The notes: generated by a model from the letters alone, not told the origin. Counted from the first letter of the stretch, positions 1 through 7,443 are shown. The stretch is DNA of 45,159 nt from an uncultured Saprospiraceae bacterium (GCA_937926205.1 CALEYL010000068.1:1-45159); one strand, 5' to 3'. Translations and numbers: made by a program.

Positions 1-43
<43 letters not shown>

Positions 44-228
44 CAATTTCTTATGTCCCCGAAGGAACGATATTTTAGCTTGACCAATAAAGTTTGCCTG
101 TCTAAAATTAAACAGTGGTTGCTTTTCAAAAATCAATACCTTACCTTCCACATCAGTGTCAATGAACTTTTTCCGCATCGCGCAAAAGCCCTGCATTCAG
201 GCCTTTCGCATCGCTGCGATATTCTTTT

Positions 229-240
229 TGTTGAAGAACA
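229..240 (-). promoter_or_regulatory. boxA-like antitermination site in the rRNA leader
   Basis: On the minus strand the sequence is TGTTCTTCAACA, two mismatches from the classical boxA TGCTCTTTAACA. It lies about 40 nt downstream of the proximal rRNA promoter and about 185 nt upstream of 16S, where boxA normally loads NusB/NusE for rRNA antitermination. The assignment rests on similarity and position only. Confidence 0.5.
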
Positions 241-277
241 TTTCAATTAATTCGCTTGCTCATTTAGCAAGGGACCG

Positions 278-310
278 CAAAGGTAATTTACTTTTCCATA
301 CTGCGCAAAA
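278..310 (-). promoter_or_regulatory. rRNA operon promoter, proximal (P1)
   Basis: On the minus strand there is TTTTG (310-306), a 20-nt spacer, then TACCTTTG (285-278), an exact match to the Bacteroidota -33 TTTG / -7 TAnnTTTG consensus. It is followed by a GC-rich discriminator (CGGTCCC). It points at the 16S gene 235 nt downstream, with a boxA-like site between. Confidence 0.8.
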
Positions 311-418
311 CTTTTCAGTGATTTTTTTTTCACTTTTTTTTCAGAAATTCTGTGCAGCCACATTTCAAATCAACATTCCAAATTACCTTTGGTTAAGCGC
401 TCTCTTTTAAAGCGGACG

Positions 419-449
419 CAAAAGTAGAATACGAACCATTATCCGGCAA
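419..449 (-). promoter_or_regulatory. rRNA operon promoter, distal (P2)
   Basis: On the minus strand there is TTG (449-447), a 20-nt spacer, then TACTTTTG (426-419), again matching TAnnTTTG and followed by GC-rich CGTCCGC. It lies 141 bp upstream of the first rRNA promoter with the same geometry, so the rRNA operon probably has tandem promoters, as in many bacteria. Confidence 0.65.
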
Positions 450-559
450 GCTTTTTTGCGTTTTTTTTTATCTTTTTTTAAATATTTTTCCAAGCGCCTG
501 ATTCTCCATCTTTTACAAAAGCACGATTACAAAGGCGATACATACAACCACAAAACGGT

Positions 560-567
560 TATTTTTG
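560..567 (+). promoter_or_regulatory. serC promoter -7 element
   Basis: TATTTTTG matches the Bacteroidota -7 consensus TAnnTTTG and ends 30 bp before the serC ATG. No convincing TTTG is seen at -33, so only the -7 element is claimed. Confidence 0.5.
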
Positions 568-597
568 CGGCGTAAATTTAAAACAAACAGCACAATC

Positions 598-1668
598 ATG
601 AAAAAACATAATTTCAGTCCGGGACCAGCCATATTGCCTGCCAGTGTATTGGAAGCGGCAGCACAGGCAGTTGTTGATTTTAATGGTTCGGGCTTGTCGC
701 TCCTTGAAATTTCTCACCGTAGTGCTGCATTCACCGCTGTCATGGAGGAAGCCGTTGCTTCTACGAAAGAGCTGCTGCAGTTGAACGATGATTATGCCGT
801 CTTGTTTCTGGGAGGCGGCGCAAGCTCGCAATTCTATATGGCGCCAATGAACCTGCTGAACGAAAACGAGACGGCCTGCTATGCCGACACAGGCACCTGG
901 GCTTCTAAAGCCATAAAAGAAGCGAAACTCTTTGGCAAGGTAGAAGTCATCGCTTCTTCCAAAGACAAAAACTACAATTACATCCCCCGGGGATGGGAGG
1001 TACCGGCGCATGCAAAATACCTGCACATAACCACCAACAACACAATCTTCGGAACGCAGTACCACTGGTTGCCGGAGTCCGCTGCTCCAATAGTAGCAGA
1101 CATGTCTTCCGATATTTTTTCGCACCCGATTGACGGAAAAAAATTCGGGCTGATTTATGCAGGCGCTCAAAAGAACATCGGGCCATCAGGCGTCACCCTC
1201 GTCGTTGTAAAAAAAGACCTCCTCGGCAAAGTATCACGTACCCTGCCGTCAATGCTGAACTACGAAACGCACATCGGAGAAAACTCCTTATATAATACGC
1301 CTCCTGTTTTTCCAATTTATGTATGTATGCTAACCATGCGCTGGATCAAGGCAAACGGCGGGGTCGAAGGCATGGAAATCATCAATCGTCGCAAAGCTCA
1401 ATTGCTCTATGACGAAATAGATGCAAACCCCTGCTTCGAAGGCACAACTGCAAAAGAGGATCGCTCTCTCATGAACGTTACGTTTCTGGCAAAAACGCCG
1501 GAATGGGAGGCCAGCTTTTTAAACGCAGCCAAAGAAGCCGGTTGCGTAGAAGTCAAAGGACACCGTTCAGTAGGAGGATTCCGCGCTTCCATCTACAATG
1601 CCATGCCCGAAGAAAGCGTGCAGGTTCTTGTTGATGTCATGCGGGATTTTGCGAAGAAAAACGGATAG
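598..1668 (+). CDS. serC: Phosphoserine aminotransferase
   Basis: This is a 356-aa PLP-dependent enzyme (class V aminotransferase fold). It converts 3-phosphohydroxypyruvate and glutamate to phosphoserine and 2-oxoglutarate in serine synthesis, and also acts on the pyridoxal-phosphate precursor. The N-terminal HNFSPGPAILP motif is the SerC signature. GGGASSQF binds phosphate of the cofactor, and AGAQKNIGPSG carries the expected Schiff-base lysine (about K192). Length fits the family (~355-360 aa). I chose ATG 598 because homologues begin close to the FSPGP motif and an upstream TTG would add 11 residues not typical of the family. It is monocistronic, divergent from the rRNA operon, and ends in a strong intrinsic terminator. 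serA and serB are not in the window. Confidence 0.96.
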   Translation: MKKHNFSPGPAILPASVLEAAAQAVVDFNGSGLSLLEISHRSAAFTAVMEEAVASTKELLQLNDDYAVLFLGGGASSQFYMAPMNLLNENETACYADTGTWASKAIKEAKLFGKVEVIASSKDKNYNYIPRGWEVPAHAKYLHITTNNTIFGTQYHWLPESAAPIVADMSSDIFSHPIDGKKFGLIYAGAQKNIGPSGVTLVVVKKDLLGKVSRTLPSMLNYETHIGENSLYNTPPVFPIYVCMLTMRWIKANGGVEGMEIINRRKAQLLYDEIDANPCFEGTTAKEDRSLMNVTFLAKTPEWEASFLNAAKEAGCVEVKGHRSVGGFRASIYNAMPEESVQVLVDVMRDFAKKNG

Positions 1669-1699
1669 CATCCGGAGTTAATAATATTGAATAGCAATA

Positions 1700-1752
1700 G
1701 GGAGTCTCAAAAGGCAAAATGCATATTTGCTCTTTTGGGACTCCCTTTTTTA
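1700..1752 (+). terminator. Intrinsic terminator of serC
   Basis: The arms GGGAGTCTCAAAAG and CTTTTGGGACTCCC form a stem of about 13-14 bp with one offset, closing an 18-nt loop, followed by TTTTTT. It starts 31 nt after the serC stop. There is no T tract in the opposite direction, so it mainly serves serC. Confidence 0.85.
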
Positions 1753-1760
1753 AACGCTTA

Positions 1761-2252
1761 TCAATGGGGCAACCTGTTGCGAATAGCGCCGTAAACCCAG
1801 GTGCCCGCAACGGCACTAAACAATGTTACAGCGACGATGCTGAATCCGCCGCCAATCTGGGCAAATAAAGGGCCCGGGCACGCGCCGGTAATGGCCCATC
1901 CAATACCGAAAATCAGCCCGCCATAGATCATTCCCTTGTCGAATTTTTTGTCTTCAAAATGGACCTGCTCTCCATATACGGTTCGAATCTTGAAACGCTT
2001 GATCAGCAGGACGGAAATGGCGCCTACCACGACAGCTGTTCCAATCACACCGTACATGTGAAAAGAATCAAGGCGAAACATTTCCTGAATACGAAACCAG
2101 CTAATAACCTCCGTTTTCACGAAAGTGATGCCAAAAACAATACCCACAGCCAGGTATTTGAGGTTGTGCCACCACGGATGCTGCAATTCTGAGTCATTGG
2201 TACACATGGCATCTGTATGCCGAATATCTGTTTTAGAAAGATTCTTGGTCAT
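1761..2252 (-). CDS. YeeE/YedE-family transporter, C-terminal half (DUF6691-like)
   Basis: A 163-aa membrane protein with about four hydrophobic segments. It is the second half of a YeeE/YedE (TsuA-like) sulfur-compound transporter that many Bacteroidota split into two genes. The segment FGIGWAITGACPGPLFAQIG holds the conserved Cys (about C125) of the family. The N-terminal ~30 residues are hydrophilic, and HMYGVIGTA is typical of the half-protein. ATG 2252 lies 8 nt after the upstream stop. An alternative ATG at 2273 would overlap the upstream gene by 13 nt, so the pair is translationally coupled either way. By family knowledge such pairs import thiosulfate or move sulfur-containing groups; the substrate here is inferred, not shown. 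Confidence 0.85.
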   Translation of the reverse strand: MTKNLSKTDIRHTDAMCTNDSELQHPWWHNLKYLAVGIVFGITFVKTEVISWFRIQEMFRLDSFHMYGVIGTAVVVGAISVLLIKRFKIRTVYGEQVHFEDKKFDKGMIYGGLIFGIGWAITGACPGPLFAQIGGGFSIVAVTLFSAVAGTWVYGAIRNRLPH

Positions 2253-2260
2253 GACATCTT

Positions 2261-2830
2261 CTATTTTATCCATTGAAAAATGAGCGGGAGAAGCAGGTTC
2301 GTGCTGATAAATCCGCCAACCATAAAACAAATCGTCGCCACCAGCGATGGCCACTGTAAAGTTGACAAGCCCATAATGGAATGCCCGGATGTACACCCAC
2401 CTGCATAGCGAGTCCCAAAGCCGACCAAAAAGCCTCCGACAATAAAAAAGATAAAGCCTTCCCAGCTAAACAGATTCCCCCAATTAAAGACTTCAGCGGG
2501 CATCAATTGAGAATAGTCATGGATGCCATAGCCAGCCAGGGTATCTTGTGTTGCCTGAGCTACACGAATGTCGCCGGGATCCTGTAAAAACTGAACAGCC
2601 AGAAAGGCGCCAATCGCAATGCCCGCCACAAAAAACAGGTTCCATATCTCCTTTCTCCAATCATATTTGAAAAAAGTGATGTTAGCTGGCAAGCAGGCTG
2701 CACAAATGTGACGCAAAGAAGATGAAATACCGAATTTTTTGTTGCCAAGCAACAAAAGAGCAGGAACGGTAAGGCCAATAATGATTCCGCCTACCGACCA
2801 ATGCCACGGATGCCTGAGTAGTTCGATCAT
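2261..2830 (-). CDS. YeeE/YedE-family transporter, N-terminal half
   Basis: A 189-aa membrane protein with about five transmembrane stretches. The motif RYAGGCTSGHSIMG (Cys near residue 146) is the hallmark of the YeeE/YedE (TsuA) family, where cysteines hand thiosulfate through the membrane. A second pair, HICAAC (residues 41-46), sits in the first loop. It is directly followed by the C-terminal half gene and preceded 42 nt upstream by thioredoxin, all in one leftward operon under the ArsR-family gene. A role in uptake or redistribution of reduced sulfur is inferred from family and context. Confidence 0.88.
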   Translation of the reverse strand: MIELLRHPWHWSVGGIIIGLTVPALLLLGNKKFGISSSLRHICAACLPANITFFKYDWRKEIWNLFFVAGIAIGAFLAVQFLQDPGDIRVAQATQDTLAGYGIHDYSQLMPAEVFNWGNLFSWEGFIFFIVGGFLVGFGTRYAGGCTSGHSIMGLSTLQWPSLVATICFMVGGFISTNLLLPLIFQWIK

Positions 2831-2872
2831 AAAAAGTGAAAATTAAGGAAATGTATAAATACCTAAGTCAGT

Positions 2873-3184
2873 TCAGTCCTGTAAAGCCCTGTCTATTACA
2901 TTCAGCAATTGCGGCGCTGTCATTACTCCCGATTGTCGCCAGAGTAGTTCTCCTTTGCGAAACAACATCAGGGTGGGAACACCTTGTATGCGATAGACTT
3001 CCGCAACCCGGGGGTTTTGGTCAACATCAATTTTAACTATCCGTACACGCTCGCCAACCTGGTTCTTCAAATCTTTGAGAATGGGCGCCATCATTTTACA
3101 GGGGCCGCACCATTCCGCAGAAAAATCAATAAGGACAGGCGTTTCCTGGCCAATGAGTGCTTGAAAAGCTTGTTTACTGGACAT
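2873..3184 (-). CDS. Thioredoxin
   Basis: A 103-aa cytoplasmic thioredoxin with the active site WCGPC (C26, C29) and the cis-proline segment GVPTLMLF. Length and motif order match TrxA. There is no signal peptide. It is the second gene of the ArsR-thioredoxin-YeeE operon (23 nt after the regulator), which suggests a dedicated role: reducing the transporter or processing persulfide/thiosulfate sulfur rather than being the general housekeeping TrxA. The ATG at 3184 starts MSSKQAF, and no upstream alternative fits. Confidence 0.93.
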   Translation of the reverse strand: MSSKQAFQALIGQETPVLIDFSAEWCGPCKMMAPILKDLKNQVGERVRIVKIDVDQNPRVAEVYRIQGVPTLMLFRKGELLWRQSGVMTAPQLLNVIDRALQD

Positions 3185-3207
3185 GGTTCAATTTTTTGAT
3201 GGTCCTA

Positions 3208-3525
3208 TTATAATAAGGTGCAATGTTCCATACAATCAAAAATCTGCAACAACTGGCGGTCTTCAATGCTGTAATAAACATTCATCCCCTGTTTCTCAGA
3301 ACTCAACAAACCTTTATCTTTGAGCTTAATCAGATGATGCGAAAGCAAAGACTGCTCGGTCGGGATGCCAATGCGTTCCTGTATTTCAGAAACAGCAAGT
3401 GGTTCTTCTACTTCCAGTACTCCTAATATTTCTAGTCGCACCGGATGTCCGATGGTTTTAAGAATTTCCGCTACCCGATTGATCTTCCGGAGGTCGAAAT
3501 TTCTTGTTTTGGTTATCAAAGCCAT
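3208..3525 (-). CDS. ArsR/SmtB-family transcriptional repressor
   Basis: A 105-aa winged-helix repressor. The segment RVAEILKTIGHPVRLEILGVL is the ArsR N-terminal helix motif. SLLSHHLIKLKDKGLLSSEKQG is the recognition helix and wing. The classical alpha-3 metal motif ELCVCD is replaced by EPLAVSE, so arsenic/cadmium sensing at that site is unlikely. The only cysteines of the chosen protein are two in the C-terminal DCMEHC, a possible thiol, persulfide or metal sensor. I chose ATG 3525 rather than an upstream start at 3567, which would place the start beyond the promoter and operator. First gene of a sulfur/redox operon and probably autoregulatory. Confidence 0.9.
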   Translation of the reverse strand: MALITKTRNFDLRKINRVAEILKTIGHPVRLEILGVLEVEEPLAVSEIQERIGIPTEQSLLSHHLIKLKDKGLLSSEKQGMNVYYSIEDRQLLQIFDCMEHCTLL

Positions 3526-3544
3526 TGTTAGGTGGTTTAGTAGA

Positions 3545-3570
3545 CAAAGATATGAACATGTATTCATATA
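3545..3570 (-). promoter_or_regulatory. Promoter with overlapping ArsR/SmtB-type operator
   Basis: On the minus strand TATCTTTG (3552-3545) is an exact TAnnTTTG -7 element, 19 bp before the repressor ATG. Overlapping its upstream edge is a palindrome at 3550-3569 with 7-bp perfect arms (ATATGAA/TTCATAT). Read on the plus strand it contains TGAACA-TG-TATTCA, the classical 12-2-12 operator core of SmtB/ArsR repressors. Binding there would block RNA polymerase, so autorepression of the whole operon is expected. Confidence 0.8.
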
Positions 3571-3710
3571 GTAAAGTTCAAACGCCTCTTTTCAAAAAAA
3601 ATTCGATGCCATTTTCTTAAAATGGGCAGAGAGAACTGCCTGTAATGGTAAAGACAATCTATTTTGAAGAAACTTTAAATTTTTATCACTTTCAAAGAAG
3701 AAAATTTCAT

Positions 3711-3718
3711 TACCTTTG
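3711..3718 (+). promoter_or_regulatory. rplS promoter -7 element
   Basis: TACCTTTG matches TAnnTTTG exactly and is followed by a GC-rich CCGCCACG stretch, as at the rRNA promoter. It lies 45 bp before the rplS ATG. The -33 element is not convincing (only TTTC at 3690-3693). Confidence 0.6.
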
Positions 3719-3762
3719 CCGCCACGTTTTTTAAGAGGTAAACTTTTTAAATAGTCAAGGCA

Positions 3763-4128
3763 ATGGACGCGATTAAATACGTACACGAACAATTGACGCC
3801 AAAGAAGGAATTAGCAAATTTCCGTCCGGGCGACAACATAATTGTCAGCTACAAGATCATTGAAGGCGACAAAGAGCGTATTCAGGATTTCCGCGGCGAT
3901 GTCATTCAGGTGAATGGCGACGGCGCAACCAAAACATTTACAGTACGCAAAATTTCCAACAGCGTTGGTGTTGAGCGTATCTTCCCGTTCGCTTCTCCGA
4001 ACATTGTTGAAATCAAAGTAGTAAAGCGCGGTAAAGTACGCCGGGCTAAGTTGTTCTACCTGCGTGGCCTCGTAGGAAAAAAGGCACGCATCAAGGAGAA
4101 AAAATTCATTGCTACTCCGAAAGATTAA
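3763..4128 (+). CDS. rplS: 50S ribosomal protein L19
   Basis: A 121-aa basic protein matching L19 along its full length: FRPGDNIIVSYKIIEGDKERIQDFRGDVIQ in the N-terminal part and the conserved VRKISNSVGVERIFPFASPNI and KVVKRGKVRRAKLFYLRG blocks. L19 sits at the interface of the 30S and 50S subunits. It stands alone here, not in the rpsP-rimM-trmD-rplS order of many bacteria. It has its own promoter and ends in a strong terminator shared with the convergent trp operon. Confidence 0.98.
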   Translation: MDAIKYVHEQLTPKKELANFRPGDNIIVSYKIIEGDKERIQDFRGDVIQVNGDGATKTFTVRKISNSVGVERIFPFASPNIVEIKVVKRGKVRRAKLFYLRGLVGKKARIKEKKFIATPKD

Positions 4129-4156
4129 TTTCAATCTGCGGAAAGCAAGTGAATAA

Positions 4157-4195
4157 AAACCGGGCAATAGTCAAAAGCTATTGCCCGGTTTTTTT
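4157..4195 (+). terminator. Bidirectional intrinsic terminator between rplS and trpD
   Basis: Perfect 14-bp arms (AAACCGGGCAATAG at 4157-4170, CTATTGCCCGGTTT at 4178-4191) close a 7-nt loop and are followed by T residues to 4195. On the minus strand the hairpin is followed by TTTTTATTC, so it can also end the convergent trpEGD transcript, whose last stop is at 4220. Confidence 0.92.
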
Positions 4196-4219
4196 ATTGC
4201 TACAGCCGGCCCCCCTACC

Positions 4220-5212
4220 CTAGGCGATGGCGAGCAACTGCTGAAAGGCCGTTTTTGCCCTGCCGGATTCGAGGCTTTCGCGGGCTTCCGCGACACAGTC
4301 TGCCAGGCTTTGCTCCTGTTTGATGCATTGAATGGCCATACCGGCATTGGCAAGCACCACATTCGTTCGGGCTGAAGGCGCCGTGCCATTTAAAACCCCG
4401 TGAAAAATCCGGGCAGCTTCTTCATTGTCTTTTCCACCAGACAATTCCTCTTGTTTTAGCCTATTAAAGCCCATTTCTTCAGGCGAAATCAGCAATTGCC
4501 CGGCGTTGGCATAAACTCTGACCTCGTCTGTCAGGGAAATTTCGTCATTCCCGTCAAGGGTGTGAATGATGGCAAAACGCCTTCCGGCTTCCTGCATGAC
4601 ATATTGGTACAATCGGGACAATTCCAGACTATAGGTACCCAGCACCTGGTAAAGCGGGTTGACGGGGTTGACCAATGGGCCGAGCATGTTGAAGAAAGTT
4701 TTCAGTCCCAGTTGTTTGCGTACCGGCACGACCTCTTTTAAAGCGGGATGGAACAATGGCGCGTGCAGAAAACATAAATTGGTGCGATCCAGTTGCCGTT
4801 TCAGCACATCCGTGTCATTGGTAAACTTATACCCCAACGCCTCCAGCACATTGGAGGAACCAACGGTGGAAGACACCCCATAGCTCCCGTGTTTCGTGAC
4901 GGGATAGCCTGCACCGGCTATGACCACAGCCGCAAGGGTGGAAATATTGAAGGTTTGTTTGCCGTCGCCACCAGTACCAACGATGTCTATCGTTTCCAGA
5001 CCGCCTGTATCAAAAGGAATGCACAATTCGAGCAAAGCTTCCCGAAAGCCCTGCAACTCCTGCAAAGCAATGGCGCGCATTTGGTAAACAGTCAGGAAAC
5101 TGGCTACCTGGATCGGATTGTACTCGGCGCGGGCGATACGAATCAACACTTCTTTTGCCTCTTCACGGCTCAGCTTTTCATGTTCAAATAAACGGGACAA
5201 AATTGATTTCAT
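4220..5212 (-). CDS. trpD: Anthranilate phosphoribosyltransferase
   Basis: A 330-aa enzyme joining anthranilate to phosphoribosyl pyrophosphate, the second step of tryptophan synthesis. It shows the family PRPP-binding motif VGTGGDGKQTFNIST, then KHGSYGVSSTVGSSNVLEALG, and NMLGPLVNPVNP. The DEISLT segment carries the metal-binding acidic residues. I chose ATG 5212 (MKSILSRLFEHEKLS), which fits the usual N terminus; an in-frame start 21 nt upstream is less likely. It is last in trpE-trpG-trpD, 42 nt after trpG, and transcription ends at the shared terminator. trpC, trpF, trpB and trpA are not adjacent, so the tryptophan pathway is split in this genome. Confidence 0.96.
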   Translation of the reverse strand: MKSILSRLFEHEKLSREEAKEVLIRIARAEYNPIQVASFLTVYQMRAIALQELQGFREALLELCIPFDTGGLETIDIVGTGGDGKQTFNISTLAAVVIAGAGYPVTKHGSYGVSSTVGSSNVLEALGYKFTNDTDVLKRQLDRTNLCFLHAPLFHPALKEVVPVRKQLGLKTFFNMLGPLVNPVNPLYQVLGTYSLELSRLYQYVMQEAGRRFAIIHTLDGNDEISLTDEVRVYANAGQLLISPEEMGFNRLKQEELSGGKDNEEAARIFHGVLNGTAPSARTNVVLANAGMAIQCIKQEQSLADCVAEARESLESGRAKTAFQQLLAIA

Positions 5213-5254
5213 AACGGATGCTTTTATGACCATTTAAAGTTGGGTTCTTGCCGG

Positions 5255-5842
5255 CTAATTCTCGTTCACGCAAAAAGCCAGGAAGTTTTCCAGCATTTTT
5301 TTGCCGAAAGGCGTCATGATGGACTCCGGGTGGAATTGTACGCCACGCACATTCAGCGTTTTGTGGCGCAATGCCATAATAGCGCCGTGTTCATCTACTG
5401 CCGTTACCTCCAGGCAATCCGGCAAGGCTTCGCGACGGACCGCCCACGAGTGATAGCGCCCGGCCTTAAAATTTTTCGGAATCCCCATAAACAGCAGTTC
5501 TGATTCATCCAAAACCTCAATCGGCGTTTCGAGACCATGGTAAACCTCGCTCAGGTTTTCCAATGCAGCTCCAAAGGCTTCACCAATGGCCTGATGCCCG
5601 AGACAAACGCCAAAAATCGGGATTTTACCGGCATACCTTCGGATCAACTCGGGCATGATGCCGGCTTCAGAAGGCACACCCGGGCCGGGAGAAAGCACAA
5701 CCGCATCAAAATCAGCTACTTCATCAAGGCTGATTTCATTATTGCGTCGTACTGTGACGGAATGGGCCAGCAGTTCCTGAAGGTAATGCACCAGGTTAAA
5801 GGTGAAAGAATCGTAATTATCGAGAACCAGTATTTTTTTCAT
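5255..5842 (-). CDS. trpG: Anthranilate synthase component II (glutamine amidotransferase)
   Basis: A 195-aa class I glutamine amidotransferase that supplies ammonia to TrpE. It starts with LVLDNYDSFTFNLVHYL, contains the oxyanion motif LSPGPGVPSEAG, the nucleophile Cys in FGVCLGHQAIGEAFG, and the catalytic His/Glu pair in VQFHPESIMTPFG. Length is typical. It lies between trpE and trpD on the same strand. The 44-nt gap to trpE holds two small palindromes. It may also serve aminodeoxychorismate synthase (pabA role), as in some bacteria; a separate pabB is not visible here. Confidence 0.96.
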   Translation of the reverse strand: MKKILVLDNYDSFTFNLVHYLQELLAHSVTVRRNNEISLDEVADFDAVVLSPGPGVPSEAGIMPELIRRYAGKIPIFGVCLGHQAIGEAFGAALENLSEVYHGLETPIEVLDESELLFMGIPKNFKAGRYHSWAVRREALPDCLEVTAVDEHGAIMALRHKTLNVRGVQFHPESIMTPFGKKMLENFLAFCVNEN

Positions 5843-5855
5843 GATGATGTTATTT

Positions 5856-5888
5856 AAACCTTTATGGTTTTTAAAACCTTATAGGTTT
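5856..5888. repeat. Paired AAACC-N5-GGTTT palindromes between trpE and trpG
   Basis: Two short hairpins stand side by side: AAACC-TTTAT-GGTTT (5856-5870) and AAACC-TTATA-GGTTT (5874-5888). The second overlaps the trpE stop. Similar AAACC/GGTTT hairpins occur at 24552-24570 and 24652-24668. They are too weak to be clear terminators and look like a dispersed short palindromic repeat. Confidence 0.55.
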
Positions 5889-7299
5889 AGATTAAATTTT
5901 GCGCTGCCAGCAGCGCTTTTTTCAGAGCGCCCAGCTTGTTGTTGACTTCCTGAAGTTCGTTTTCATCCACACTTGCAGCTACAACGCCCGCACCTGATTG
6001 GTAATAGAGCGTGTTGTCCTTACTCAGAAAAGACCGGATGACAATGGCCTGGTTCATGTCTCCGTTAAACGATATATACCCCAATGCGCCGCCGTAGAAG
6101 CTGCGGTTTTGGTTTTCATATCGGTCGATCAATTGCAGTGCTTTGTATTTTGGCGCACCGGAAAGGGTGCCTGCCGGAAAGGTGTCGGCAAAAACCTGAA
6201 TGGGGTTAACTTCCGGGAGCAGATCCCCCTGCACTTTAGAAACCAGGTGGATAACGTGGCTGAAAAACTGGATGTCCTTCAGGTCCTTTACACGTACATT
6301 GACAGCGTGACGGCTGAGATCGTTTCTGGCGAGGTCGACCAGCATGATGTGTTCGGCATTTTCTTTCGGATCAGCAATCAGTTCCAGGGCGCGCAGAGCG
6401 TCTTCTTCCTTATCGCCGCTGCGGCGGTATGTTCCGGCAATCGGATTAACGCTGGCCACGCCGTTTTTAACCACCATTTGCGCTTCCGGAGAAGATCCAA
6501 AAATGTGGTAATCTCCACAATCAAAATAAAAAAGGTAGGGCGAAGGATTGACGGAGCGCAGCACGCGGTAGACATTGAAATCGTCTCCCTGAAATTTTTG
6601 TTCAAACTGCCTGGAAAAAACAATCTGAAAAACATCGCCCAAAAAACAATGGCGTTTGCCAATCCGCACCAGTTCCATAAATTCTTCGTCGGTAAGATTG
6701 CTGCTTTCGGTTCCCTGCAACTTAAAAGGATGGGTAGAAAATCGCTGACTTTCAATGATTTTTTCCACCGCGGCCATGCCGGAGGATTCCCCGGCCGGAA
6801 TGTTTTCCAAAATAACGAGTTCGTCTTTAAAATGGTCAATGGCAATAATGAACCGGAAGAGGGAATAACGTATGTCGGGCACATCAAAACGACGCTTGGC
6901 AGGGTCAAAATTCAGGGTATCAAAATATTGAACCCCATCGAAACCGGTGTGCCCCAACACGCCGTTGAAACCATCAAAAGGCTGCCCCGATTCCGTCCTG
7001 AATCGCTGCAAAAACTGCCAAAGCGCATCGGGTACATTTTCTGCCGGTCGTGTAAGCACAATGCCGCCGGGCAGTTTTTCCTGAATTTCACCCCGTTGCA
7101 CGATGAACTGAGCAATTGGCTCCATCCCAATGAACGAATGACAATCCTCCTTACTGCGAAAGTCATTGCTTTCCAGCAGAACCGTTTCGCGATAGCAATC
7201 CCTGATTTTCAAATACAAAGAAACCGGCGTCACCGTGTCTGCCAGAATTTTTTTTGTTTGCACTTTCAGGACAATAGATTCAGATACCTTGGTTTCCAT
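5887..7299 (-). CDS. trpE: Anthranilate synthase component I
   Basis: A 470-aa chorismate-binding enzyme making anthranilate with TrpG. The C-terminal catalytic block is intact: VFQIVFSRQFEQKF, PSPYLFYF, GSSPEAQM, NPIAGTYRRSG, ENAEHIMLVDLARNDLSR, FPAGTLSGAPKYKALQLID and GGALGYISFNGDMNQAIVIRS. The N-terminal half contains LLESND (here VLLESNDFRSKEDCHSFIG), the usual tryptophan feedback-inhibition element. I chose ATG 7299 because the upstream in-frame stretch is the attenuator hairpin. It is the first structural gene of trpEGD and its transcription is predicted to be controlled by the attenuator at 7313-7351. Confidence 0.96.
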   Translation of the reverse strand: METKVSESIVLKVQTKKILADTVTPVSLYLKIRDCYRETVLLESNDFRSKEDCHSFIGMEPIAQFIVQRGEIQEKLPGGIVLTRPAENVPDALWQFLQRFRTESGQPFDGFNGVLGHTGFDGVQYFDTLNFDPAKRRFDVPDIRYSLFRFIIAIDHFKDELVILENIPAGESSGMAAVEKIIESQRFSTHPFKLQGTESSNLTDEEFMELVRIGKRHCFLGDVFQIVFSRQFEQKFQGDDFNVYRVLRSVNPSPYLFYFDCGDYHIFGSSPEAQMVVKNGVASVNPIAGTYRRSGDKEEDALRALELIADPKENAEHIMLVDLARNDLSRHAVNVRVKDLKDIQFFSHVIHLVSKVQGDLLPEVNPIQVFADTFPAGTLSGAPKYKALQLIDRYENQNRSFYGGALGYISFNGDMNQAIVIRSFLSKDNTLYYQSGAGVVAASVDENELQEVNNKLGALKKALLAAQNLI

Positions 7300-7312
7300 A
7301 AATTCAAAAGAT

Positions 7313-7351
7313 AAAAAAAGCGGCCTGTCGGGTGATCCGACAGGCCGCTTT
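7313..7351 (-). terminator. trp attenuator (intrinsic terminator ahead of trpE)
   Basis: Perfect 15-bp arms (7337-7351 and 7317-7331, AAAGCGGCCTGTCGG type) close a 5-nt loop. On the minus strand they are followed directly by seven T residues (7319-7313). The hairpin lies between the trp leader ORF and the trpE start, 13 nt before the ATG, so it can only act as a conditional terminator. An 8-nt segment covering the end of the leader ORF (7383-7390) is perfectly complementary to the loop and the start of the 3' arm (7328-7335), which could give the antiterminator. Confidence 0.88.
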
Positions 7352-7377
7352 GTATGATAAATATTAAGCACAGCACG

Positions 7378-7443
7378 TCACTTCACCCGATGTATCGAAT
7401 GATTGTGCCACCACCATGCATTATTTTGAAACATGTAATTCAT
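7378..7443 (-). CDS. trpL: trp operon leader peptide (WWW)
   Basis: A 21-codon ORF too short for routine gene calling: it starts MNYMFQNNAWWWHNHS and ends VKstop. Three consecutive Trp codons (TGG x3 at 7416-7408) in 21 residues are far beyond chance. The ORF begins 19 nt after an exact TAnnTTTG promoter element and ends 27 nt before an intrinsic terminator that precedes trpE. By analogy to the enterobacterial trp leader, ribosome stalling at the Trp codons when Trp-tRNA is scarce would favour read-through into trpEGD. No Shine-Dalgarno is evident, as usual in this phylum. Confidence 0.9.
   Translation of the reverse strand: MNYMFQNNAWWWHNHSIHRVK

Noticed and set aside
156..410. Small plus-strand open frames in the rRNA leader region
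   Set aside because: They overlap the rRNA promoters and boxA and show no protein features.
5998..7314. Long plus-strand open frame opposite trpE
   Set aside because: Trp synthase component I is unambiguous on the minus strand; the opposite frame has no recognisable domain and is a codon-bias shadow.
7313..7351. Hairpin as the terminator of the upstream T9SS gene
   Set aside because: The trp promoter and leader ORF lie between the T9SS gene stop (7545) and the hairpin, so it acts on the trp transcript.
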